44,686 nt of DNA from an uncultured Bradyrhizobium sp. (lineage in GTDB: Bacteria > Pseudomonadota > Alphaproteobacteria > Rhizobiales > Xanthobacteraceae): positions 1 to 44,686 of the forward strand of contig NZ_CAKZJO010000024.1 in NCBI RefSeq assembly GCF_936943645.1, read 5' to 3'. The notes below the pieces were generated by a model. That model saw only the letters and a list, made by a program, of their open reading frames with translations, did no database searches and had not been told where the DNA came from. Positions 33,226 through 41,079 of this stretch are shown here, one piece after another; position 1 is the stretch's first letter; each line of letters begins with the position of its first letter. The translations under genes and the position numbers were made by a program.

Positions 33226-34095
33226 TCAGGCTTCGTCGACGACACCGTTGCGCAAGCGCCCGATGCCGTCGGCCTCGATTTCGACGACATCGCCGGGCTT
33301 CAGGTAACGCGGCGGATCGAACCGGGCTCCGGCGCCGGTCGGCGTGCCCGTGACGATGATATCGCCGGGGACGAGGGTTGCGAAGGTCGAGATATAGTTC
33401 AAGAGATAGCGGAACGGAAACATCAGCCGGCTGGTGCGATCGTCCTGCCTGAGCTCGCCGTTGACATGCGTGGTGAGACGGATGTCGGCGATCTGCGATT
33501 CCCTGATGTAGGGCACCAGCCAGGGGCCGAGGCTGCCGCTGGAATCGAAATTCTTGCCCTGCGTGACGTTGAACTTGGCGTGGCGCAGCCAGTCGCGCAC
33601 CGAGCCTTCGTTGCACAGCGTCAGCGCGGCGATGTGGTCGAGCGCGGTGCTTTCGGGAATGTGCCGGCCGGCCTTGCCGATCACCAGCACGATCTCGCCC
33701 TCATAGTCGAGCTGGCTCGATGCGCGCGGGCGCACCAGCGGCGTGTCGTGGCCGACGAAAGAGCGAGGCGAACGCATGAACATGCTCGGATATTTCGGTG
33801 CGTCCTGGCCGTCCTTGTACTCGGCATTACGGTCAGGATAGTTGACGCCGATGCAGATGATCTTTTCCGGCGCCGGCACCGGCGGCAGCCAGGTGATATC
33901 AGCGAGCGCATGGTCGGGCGTGCGGCCGGCGGCCTCTTCGGCAAGGCTCACGAGCTTGCCGGCCGCGATCACCTCGCGCAGCGTCGGATAGTCTCTTGCA
34001 TATCGCTTGGCGAGATCGACGATGCCGCCTTCGAGGACGGCGCCGTAGCTGACGTCACCTTTGACGGAGTAAGTAGCGAGGCGGGGGAGCTTCAT
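33226..34095 (-). CDS. fumarylacetoacetate hydrolase (FAH) family protein, candidate HpaG
   Basis: 289 residues, single C-terminal FAH domain. Metal ligands Glu132 and Glu134 (LDYEGEIV) are present. The third ligand, normally Asp 29 residues on (N-D-V-S-A-R-D), is Glu163 in CNEGSVRD. The usual lid dyad His-x-x-Glu (N-Y-x-x-H-x-x-E) reads NYPDRNAEY, so the His is Arg. In E. coli, HpaG has two FAH domains and both decarboxylates and isomerises the hpa intermediate; this protein has half that length. It may do one of these steps or another reaction. Start ATG at 34093-34095. It lies between hpaD and the ThDP enzyme on the same strand, with a family A element before hpaD. Confidence 0.85.
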   Translation of the reverse strand: MKLPRLATYSVKGDVSYGAVLEGGIVDLAKRYARDYPTLREVIAAGKLVSLAEEAAGRTPDHALADITWLPPVPAPEKIICIGVNYPDRNAEYKDGQDAPKYPSMFMRSPRSFVGHDTPLVRPRASSQLDYEGEIVLVIGKAGRHIPESTALDHIAALTLCNEGSVRDWLRHAKFNVTQGKNFDSSGSLGPWLVPYIRESQIADIRLTTHVNGELRQDDRTSRLMFPFRYLLNYISTFATLVPGDIIVTGTPTGAGARFDPPRYLKPGDVVEIEADGIGRLRNGVVDEA

Positions 34096-34114
34096 CGGTA
34101 ACTCATCACTTCCT

Positions 34115-34259
34115 GTCGTCCCTGCCTAGTGCGCAATTGCGCACGGGCGCAGGGACCCATACCGCGCGATCTATCGATGTAGTCTGCAGGCGTACCGAGC
34201 GACCAGTCTTCACCAAACCACGTCCTGCGGGTATGGGTCCCTGCTTTCGCAGGGACGAC
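34115..34259. repeat. palindromic element, family A (copy 3, 145 bp, with nested palindrome)
   Basis: gtcgtccctgcc ... gcagggacccata at the left and tatgggtccctgctttcgca...gggacgac at the right form two linked hairpins. The left hairpin apex carries the 23-base block 34125-34147 with the palindrome GTGCGCAATTGCGCAC. It lies within the hpa gene series, between hpaD and the FAH gene. Confidence 0.87.
34129..34144. repeat. nested 16-bp palindrome GTGCGCAATTGCGCAC (copy 2)
   Basis: Perfect palindrome within family A copy 3. The flanks (cctag before, ggg after) are the same as in copy 1, read in reverse complement. Confidence 0.9.
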
Positions 34260-34282
34260 GGGGAGAGAGGTTGTTACCAGCA

Positions 34283-35266
34283 TCAATCCGCCACCAGCAC
34301 ATCCGCGACGAACTTCGGCTCGCGCACGGCCTGGCCGCTAAACGGCGAACCCTGCTCGAACCACGAGCGCGGGGCAGGGGCGCCCCACAGTGTCTGGCGG
34401 CGCGGATCGCGCAGCGACCAGCGCAGCGGTTCGTGGTCGTGATCCCCGGTGAAATAATCGCTGGTGTAGAGCTCGAGCCGGTGTCCATCAGGGTCGCGGA
34501 CATAGAGGAAGAACGCATTGGAGATGCCGTGGCGTCCCGGACCGCGCTCGATGTTCTTCACGAAGCCCTGCGAGGCCATGACGTCGCAGAGATGGATGAT
34601 GTTCATCGCCGTCGGCGTCCAATAGGCGAAGTGATGCAGGCGCGGGCCCTTGCCGTTGGTGATGGCGAAGTCGTGCACGTTGCCCTTGCGATGCATCCAG
34701 GCCGCGGCGATGCGTCCGTTCGGTCCGTCCTCCTCGGCATATTCGGTGAGACGGAAGCCGAGCCGCGCATAGAACTCGACGGTGTCCTGCACCTCGGCGG
34801 CGAAGACGTTGAAATGATCGAGCCGCTGCGGATGGCAGCCCCGGTAAAGGTCGTAACGACGCAAGAGATGCGGCCGGCGATCCATCGACGCATAGAGCTC
34901 GATCTGGAAGCCGAAGGGATCGGTGAATTGCAGCGTGCGGCCCTGGAACGGCTGGTCGACGAAGGCGTAGGAAAGACCGTTTTCGGACAAGAACCCGGCG
35001 GCCTTGTCGAGATCCCCGTCGTTGCCGACCTTGAAGCCGAGCCGCGCGCAGGCGGGTACTGCCGCCTTCCGCAGCACCAGCGAGTGATGCTGATGTTCCT
35101 CGGCGGCGCGCAGGTAGACGACCTTGTCGTCGGCATCCTCGACATGCAAGCCGACAATGGTCTCGTAGAACTCGCGGCTCAGCTTCAGATCGGTCACGTC
35201 AAGGACGACGTGGCTGGAGCGGATGATGTTGAACGGCGGCTCGAAGATGTGTTGCGGTACGGGCAT
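34283..35266 (-). CDS. hpaD: 3,4-dihydroxyphenylacetate 2,3-dioxygenase (extradiol, VOC fold)
   Basis: 327 residues. Two VOC modules: residues about 15-130 (HVVLDVTDLKLSREFYE ... DPFGFQIELY) and about 148-270 (LDHFNVFAAEVQDTVEFY ... DPDGHRLELYTSDYF). The iron ligands are His151 (RLDHFN), His211 or His212 (RLHHFAYW) and Glu265 (HRLELYTSD), matching the His-His-Glu of the Brevibacterium homoprotocatechuate dioxygenase in place and spacing. VVYLRAAEEHQHHSLVL (49-65) is also typical. It cuts homoprotocatechuate next to the ring diol to give 5-carboxymethyl-2-hydroxymuconate semialdehyde. Start ATG has GAGGGGAAACGCAC upstream. It lies between hpaE and the FAH gene, with palindromic elements on both sides. 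Confidence 0.93.
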   Translation of the reverse strand: MPVPQHIFEPPFNIIRSSHVVLDVTDLKLSREFYETIVGLHVEDADDKVVYLRAAEEHQHHSLVLRKAAVPACARLGFKVGNDGDLDKAAGFLSENGLSYAFVDQPFQGRTLQFTDPFGFQIELYASMDRRPHLLRRYDLYRGCHPQRLDHFNVFAAEVQDTVEFYARLGFRLTEYAEEDGPNGRIAAAWMHRKGNVHDFAITNGKGPRLHHFAYWTPTAMNIIHLCDVMASQGFVKNIERGPGRHGISNAFFLYVRDPDGHRLELYTSDYFTGDHDHEPLRWSLRDPRRQTLWGAPAPRSWFEQGSPFSGQAVREPKFVADVLVAD

Positions 35267-35286
35267 GTGCGTTTCCCCTCTTTCTC

Positions 35287-35407
35287 GTCATTCAGGGGCG
35301 GCTCGCAGAGCCGAACCCGGAATCCATCGCGCAGCAGAGTTGGTGGATGAATGGATTCTCAGGTGCGCAATTGCGCACCATAGCTTCGCTTCGCGCCCCG
35401 GAATGAC
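35287..35407. repeat. palindromic element, family E (copy 2, with nested palindrome)
   Basis: Starts gtcattc and ends gaatgac, directly against the hpaE stop codon (35408-35410). Inner cccggaatccat / atggattct relate it to the copy at 13000-13099. It contains the third copy of GTGCGCAATTGCGCAC (35363-35378). Confidence 0.82.
35363..35378. repeat. nested 16-bp palindrome GTGCGCAATTGCGCAC (copy 3)
   Basis: The palindrome extends by one pair here (g...c) to 18 bp. It sits in a family E element, a different host repeat from copies 1 and 2. Confidence 0.88.
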
Positions 35408-36938
<1,531 letters not shown>

Positions 36939-36946
<8 letters not shown>

Positions 36947-37337
36947 GGGCGGCTTCCGCTTTCAGGGCATCGTGGATGTTGTTGCGCTTCCAGCTGGTGT
37001 CCTTGTCGTTGATCTGCATGTCGAACGACAGAGCGAACCTGCTGGCGGCGAAGACGGGATCGAGATGTCTTGAGAGCGCCTGGAAGACATGCTCGCCGGC
37101 CTTCTGGCGCGTGGGAAGGTCGCGGCCCTCGCCGATGCGCAGCACCATGTCGAGAAAACCGTAGTCCTGCCTGGCGTCGGCGATCGCATAGTGCTCGCAC
37201 CTGACGGCGCGCACGCGGATGCCGCCGAGTGGGAAGATGCCGGTCTCGACCGCCGCCTTGCGCACGACCTCGCACACCAGCTTGATATCGAGACGGTTGT
37301 CGAGATTGGCCGAATATTCGATGGTGAAATGCGGCAT
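36939..37337 (-). CDS. hpaF: 5-carboxymethyl-2-hydroxymuconate delta-isomerase
   Basis: 132 residues, tautomerase superfamily, CHMI type. The N-terminus MPHFTIEYSANL gives Pro1 after Met removal, the catalytic base of this fold, and the length fits the 126-residue E. coli HpcD. GIRVRAVRCEHYAIAD and FLDMVLRIGEGR are typical of CHMI. It moves the double bond of 5-carboxymethyl-2-hydroxymuconate so that the next enzyme can decarboxylate it. Start ATG has GGGAGTGAAACCGCG upstream. It lies 33 bases after hpaH and overlaps hpaE, in the core hpaHFE transcript. Confidence 0.93.
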
Positions 37338-37370
37338 CGCGGTTTCACTCCCTGGATCGTCTTGTTGTCT

Positions 37371-38177
37371 TCAGGCGAAGTAGCAGCTGACCGAGCCGTA
37401 GGCGCCATAGTCGGCCTGAATTGTGTCGCCCTTGCGGGTCTCGATCGGGCGGATGAAGGAGCCCGCGAGAACGACTTGCCCCGGCTCGAGCGCAAGGCCG
37501 AGCGGCGCGATCTTGTTGGCGAGCCAGGCAACGGCCGTGGCGGGATGATTGAGCACGCCGGCGGCAAGGCCGGTCTCCTCGAGCTGGCCGTTCCTGAAGC
37601 ACAGCGCGCCGATCCAGCGCAGGTCGGCGTCGAGCGGGCGGATCGGCCGTCCGCCGAGCACGATGCCGGCATTGGCCGCATTGTCGGCGATGGTGTCGTA
37701 GATCTTGCGCGTCGCCCTGGTCCTGGGATCGACGCGCTCGATGCGGGTGTCGAGGATCTCAAGGGCCGGCACCACGAAGTCGGTGGCGTTGAGCACGTCG
37801 AACAGGGTGCAGTCGGGGCCGAACAAGCGCTTGCTCATGACGAAGGCGAGCTCGGCCTCGACCCGCGTCGCGATGAAGCGCTCGGTCGGAACGATCCCGC
37901 CGTCGGCGAAGAACATGTCGTCGAGCAGCACGCCGGAATCCGGCTCGTCGATGTCGAGCGCGCTCTGCATCGCCTTCGAGGTCAGGCCGATCTTGTGGCC
38001 TTTGACGATGCGGCCCTCCGCGATCTTGACGTCGACCCAGGCCTTCTGAATCGCATAGGCATCGGCGATGGTGATGCCGGGGAAGTCCTGCGAGAGCTGG
38101 CGGATCTGCGTGCGGGTCTTCTCCGCCTGGTGCAGACGCCGCGCGCAAGCTTGGATATCGTCGTTGGAAAGCGCCAT
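37371..38177 (-). CDS. hpaH: 2-oxo-hept-3-ene-1,7-dioate hydratase
   Basis: 268 residues, against 267 in the E. coli enzyme HpcG. It belongs to the hydratase/decarboxylase family that includes MhpD and DmpE. The stretches [13 protein letters not shown] (59-71), [22 protein letters not shown] (about 105-115) with metal-binding acids, and [10 protein letters not shown] are family hallmarks. It adds water to 2-oxo-hept-3-ene-1,7-dioate to give the 4-hydroxy compound split by HpaI. First gene of the minus-strand cluster, start ATG at 38175-38177; its ribosome site is weak (aagatcacaa). A perfect 16-bp palindrome lies 33 bases upstream in the gap shared with hpaR. Confidence 0.93.
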   Translation of the reverse strand: MALSNDDIQACARRLHQAEKTRTQIRQLSQDFPGITIADAYAIQKAWVDVKIAEGRIVKGHKIGLTSKAMQSALDIDEPDSGVLLDDMFFADGGIVPTERFIATRVEAELAFVMSKRLFGPDCTLFDVLNATDFVVPALEILDTRIERVDPRTRATRKIYDTIADNAANAGIVLGGRPIRPLDADLRWIGALCFRNGQLEETGLAAGVLNHPATAVAWLANKIAPLGLALEPGQVVLAGSFIRPIETRKGDTIQADYGAYGSVSCYFA

Positions 38178-38207
38178 TTGTGATCTTACAAACTAGGGTG
38201 CTGGAAG

Positions 38208-38236
38208 ATACTTAACATGTTAAGTGAATGCGTCAA
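38208..38236 (-). promoter_or_regulatory. candidate hpaH promoter overlapped by the operator
   Basis: On the minus strand TTGACG (38231-38236) is a good -35 box. At 17-bp spacing the -10 would be AAGTAT (38208-38213), a weak match, followed by a start near 38201. The operator at 38210-38225 would fill the spacer, which would explain repression by HpaR. The -10 assignment is uncertain. Confidence 0.4.
38210..38225. promoter_or_regulatory. perfect 16-bp palindromic operator, probably for HpaR
   Basis: ACTTAACATGTTAAGT is a perfect inverted repeat in the 111-bp divergent gap between hpaH and hpaR. Size and symmetry suit a MarR-family dimer. MarR-type HpaR in enterobacteria represses the hpa genes and is relieved by the aromatic substrates. 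No second copy occurs in the window. Confidence 0.75.
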
Positions 38237-38288
38237 ACACAAATCCGGCTTGCTGCACTGCAAACGTTTGGCGGCTTGAAAGGGCGTC

Positions 38289-38819
38289 ATGGTGAAGAGA
38301 CCGGCTGATCCGGCCAATGGAAACGCCCCCGCCGCAGGGTCTACCGCGCGCCAGGTGCCGATGCGCGATTTCTCGCGCTCGCTGCCGATGTCGCTGCTGC
38401 GGGCCCGCGAAGCGGTGATGCGGCAGTTTCGCCCTTCGCTGCGCGAGCACGGCCTGACCGAGCAGCAATGGCGCATCCTGCGCGCGCTGGCGGCGATCGA
38501 GGCGGTCGAGGTCACGGAACTGGCGCGCACGGCGTTCCTGCTCGGGCCGAGCCTGTCGCGCATCCTGCGCGATCTCGAGGCGCGAAATCTGATCGAGCGC
38601 AAGACGGCGAAAGCAGACCAGCGCCGCAGCATGGTCTCGATCTCGAAGGAGGGGGTGAAGCTGATGGCCTCGGTCGCGCCCACATCGGAAGCGATCTATG
38701 CCGAGATCACGCGGCGCTTCGGCGCGCGCAAGCTCGCCGAATTGCAGGACATGCTGGGTGCGCTCGAACAGAGCCTGGCTGAGCTCGGCAGCGCCGAGGA
38801 GGCAAGTGCCGAGGAGTGA
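38289..38819 (+). CDS. hpaR: MarR family regulator of homoprotocatechuate degradation
   Basis: 176 residues. The winged-helix DNA-binding region is about 55-125: LTEQQWRILRALA, then VTELARTAFLLGPSLSRIL as the helix-turn-helix, DLEARNLIERK and the wing ADQRRSMVSISKEG. RSLPMSLLRAREAVMRQFRP before it fits HpaR. The N-terminal 25 residues look disordered. Its place, divergent from hpaH with a perfect palindrome between them, supports local repression of hpaHFE and of itself. Start ATG at 38289 with GAAAGGGCGTC ahead. It is followed by an Ldh2-family gene on the same strand after 157 bases, so the two need not share a transcript. Confidence 0.9.
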   Translation: MVKRPADPANGNAPAAGSTARQVPMRDFSRSLPMSLLRAREAVMRQFRPSLREHGLTEQQWRILRALAAIEAVEVTELARTAFLLGPSLSRILRDLEARNLIERKTAKADQRRSMVSISKEGVKLMASVAPTSEAIYAEITRRFGARKLAELQDMLGALEQSLAELGSAEEASAEE

Positions 38820-38976
38820 AAGCTGATATGCGCGTGCACGCGGCAACGTCGATGGACATCAGCTGCCCCGTTCGCTCAAACTGACGGCCAAGCCGATCGC
38901 TGCAGAATCGGCGGGCGGATGGAGAACGCTGTGTCGGCGCGCCTCCGCCTGAAACAAGGGAGGCAAGCGAACGTCC

Positions 38977-40062
38977 ATGGTCACCATTCAGGTCCAGAAT
39001 CTGATCGACTTCGTCACTGACGTCTTCGCGCATGCGCAATCCTCGCCGGAGGAAGCAAGGCGCATCGCCACCTATCTGACCACCGCGAACCTGACCGGCC
39101 ATGATAGCCACGGCGTGATCCGCGTTCCCGTCTACATCCGCTGGCAGAAGACCGGCTCTGTGGTGCCCAACCAGACCGCCGAAATCGTGCTGGACACGCC
39201 TTCGCTCGCAGTGGTGGACGGCAAGTTCGGCTACGGCCAGACCGTGACGCCGCAGGCCGTCCGGATCGGCATCGAGAAGTGCCGCAAGGCCGGGCTTGCC
39301 GCGGTCGCGCTGCGCAACGCCGGGCATATCGGCCGTGTCGGCGACTGGGCCGAAATGGCTGCGGCCGAAGGTCTCATCTCCGTGCATTTCGTCAATGCCG
39401 CGGGCTCGCTGCTGGTGGCGCCGTTCGACGGCGTCGAGAAGCGGCTGTCGACGGCGCCTTACTGTGTCGGCATCCCGCGCCTGGGGCAGGACCCGATCGT
39501 GCTGGATTTTGCGACCTCGGTGGTCGCCGAGGGCAAGGTGCTGGTCGCAAGCCGCGGCGGCAAGAAGCTGCCGAAGGGCGCGCTGGTCGATGCCGACGGA
39601 ACCCTGAGCGAGGAGCCAGCCGTGCTGTACGGGCCCTACACGCCGGACGGGCCGAGGGATCATACCAAGGGGACCGGCGCCATCCGCGCCTTCGGCGAGC
39701 ACAAGGGATCGGGTCTTGCCTTCATGTGCGAGCTGCTGGGCGGCGCGCTGACCGGAACCGGAGCCACGTCGGGCGGCCGCCGCTTTGCCAACGGCATGCT
39801 GGCGTTCTATGTCGATCCAAAGGTGGTCGACACCTCCAACCTGTTCGACGGCGAAGTGTCGCGCTACGTCGATTTCATCCGCGCCACCAAGCCGATGGCC
39901 GGGGTCGATCATGTGCTGATTCCCGGCGATCCCGAGCGGAAAACCCGGGCCGACCGGACCCGGAACGGCATCCCCTTGCCGGATGACACCTGGGCGGCAA
40001 TAGTGAATACGGCCCGCGAGGTCGGCGTCAGCGAAGCCAGCATCCAGAGGGCAACCGCATAG
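38977..40062 (+). CDS. Ldh2/malate-lactate-type NAD(P)-dependent dehydrogenase
   Basis: 361 residues of the Ldh2 family, which is unrelated to the Rossmann-type lactate dehydrogenases. TGHDSHGVIRVPVY (41-54) holds the catalytic His45 and neighbouring Arg49; RNAGHIGRVGDWAEMAAAEG (about 112-131) and GEHKGSGLAFMCELLGGAL are further hallmarks. Family members reduce 2-oxo-acids such as oxaloacetate, 2,3-diketogulonate or ureidoglycolate analogues with NAD(P)H. It could act on a 2-hydroxy- or 2-oxo-dicarboxylate from the hpa or a sugar-acid route. Start ATG at 38977, with an AAGGGAGGC site some 13 bases ahead. It is the first of three plus-strand genes with the aldolase and the UxaA/GarD-like dehydratase. 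Confidence 0.87.
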   Translation: MVTIQVQNLIDFVTDVFAHAQSSPEEARRIATYLTTANLTGHDSHGVIRVPVYIRWQKTGSVVPNQTAEIVLDTPSLAVVDGKFGYGQTVTPQAVRIGIEKCRKAGLAAVALRNAGHIGRVGDWAEMAAAEGLISVHFVNAAGSLLVAPFDGVEKRLSTAPYCVGIPRLGQDPIVLDFATSVVAEGKVLVASRGGKKLPKGALVDADGTLSEEPAVLYGPYTPDGPRDHTKGTGAIRAFGEHKGSGLAFMCELLGGALTGTGATSGGRRFANGMLAFYVDPKVVDTSNLFDGEVSRYVDFIRATKPMAGVDHVLIPGDPERKTRADRTRNGIPLPDDTWAAIVNTAREVGVSEASIQRATA

Positions 40063-40149
40063 GTCTTGCGCCATTGCGAGCGTAGCGCGGCGCCCCGGTT
40101 CGCGGTAACAGCAGGTTCGTGCTGTCGCGGCGCTCGTCGTGGTGACGAT

Positions 40150-40191
40150 GGTCCAAATCACACGGTCCAAATAACACGGTCGAAACAACAA
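40150..40191. repeat. three tandem 14-bp repeats upstream of the aldolase gene
   Basis: Units ggtccaaatcacac (40150-40163), ggtccaaataacac (40164-40177) and ggtcgaaacaacaa (40178-40191) are in exact 14-bp register; the first two differ by one base. They end 15 bases before the GTG start and so lie in its leader or promoter. Just upstream, about 40072-40093, is a remnant of a family C element. Confidence 0.85.
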
Positions 40192-40205
40192 AGAAGGAAG
40201 GCAAC

Positions 40206-40982
40206 GTGGCGAACAAGGTCAAGGAAATCTGGAAGTCGGGCAAGGCCGTGGTCAACGCGTGGCTCGCAATTCCCTCCGGCTTCTCGGCCGAGATGATCGC
40301 GCAATGCGGCTTCGACAGCGTCACCGTCGACATGCAGCATGGCGTGCAGGACTATCTCTCGATGGTGCAGTGCTTCCAGGCCATGGACAAGCATCCGGTC
40401 ACCCCGATGGTCCGCGTGCCCTGGAACGAGCCCGGCATCATCGGCAAGGTGCTCGACGGCGGCGCCTATGGCGTGATCTGCCCGATGGTCAATACGCCGC
40501 AGGAAGCCAAGAACCTCGTCTCCTATTCCAAATATCCGCCGCAGGGCGTCCGCTCCAACGGCCCGATCCGCGCCGGCATGTACGGCACCGCCGGCTCGTA
40601 TCAGAAGACCGCGAATGCCGACACCATCCTGCTGCCGATGATGGAGACCAAGACCGCGGTCGAGAACATGGAAGCGATCCTCGACGTCGAGGGCATCGAC
40701 GGCGTCTATATCGGACCGTCCGATCTCGGCTTCTCCTACGGCCTCGAGCCCAAGCTCGACCGCTCGGAGCCCGAGATCCTCGCGATCTACGAGAAGATCA
40801 TCAAGGAGTGCGGCAAGCGCGGCCTCAATCCGGGTATCCATTGCAGCGGCGCGGAAGGCGCGGCGCGCGCCATCAACATGGGCTTCAAGCTGGTGACGCT
40901 CTCGAACGAGGTCGGCCTGATGACGACCTACGCCAAGATGCAGGTCAACGCGACCCGGAAGGATTCCGGCGGCAAGGCCTGA
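40206..40982 (+). CDS. hpaI: HpcH/HpaI family class II aldolase
   Basis: 258 residues. The HpaI barrel is clear: Arg70 in MVRVPWNEPG, His45 in VDMQHG, Glu147 (PMMETK) and Asp173 (GPSDLG) as metal ligands. One change is seen: E. coli HpaI has Glu44 before His45, here Gln44. It should split 4-hydroxy-2-oxo-acids to pyruvate and an aldehyde: 4-hydroxy-2-oxoheptanedioate to succinic semialdehyde if HpaI, or 5-keto-4-deoxyglucarate to tartronate semialdehyde if GarL-like. The neighbouring UxaA/GarD-type gene makes the second reading possible. Start is GTG (40206-40208) with AAGAAGGAAGGCAAC ahead, just after three 14-bp tandem repeats. Confidence 0.85.
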   Translation: MANKVKEIWKSGKAVVNAWLAIPSGFSAEMIAQCGFDSVTVDMQHGVQDYLSMVQCFQAMDKHPVTPMVRVPWNEPGIIGKVLDGGAYGVICPMVNTPQEAKNLVSYSKYPPQGVRSNGPIRAGMYGTAGSYQKTANADTILLPMMETKTAVENMEAILDVEGIDGVYIGPSDLGFSYGLEPKLDRSEPEILAIYEKIIKECGKRGLNPGIHCSGAEGAARAINMGFKLVTLSNEVGLMTTYAKMQVNATRKDSGGKA

Positions 40983-40987
40983 TCTCT

Positions 40988-41062
40988 GGCGAATGGCGAA
41001 TAGGGAGTGGCGAGTGGCGCCGCTCCCTTTTTCCATTCGCTACTCCCTATTCGCCATTCGCC
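40988..41062. repeat. palindromic element, family G (copy 2)
   Basis: The first 21 bases (40988-41008) are the exact reverse complement of the last 21 (41042-41062). It starts 5 bases after the aldolase stop and ends 17 bases before the start of the next gene, so a hairpin lies inside a likely operon. Confidence 0.88.
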
Positions 41063-41079
41063 TCCGAAGGAGACCTGCC

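Noticed and set aside
40150..40191. CRISPR-like array
   Set aside because: Units are 14 bp in direct contact with no spacers, and no cas genes are present.
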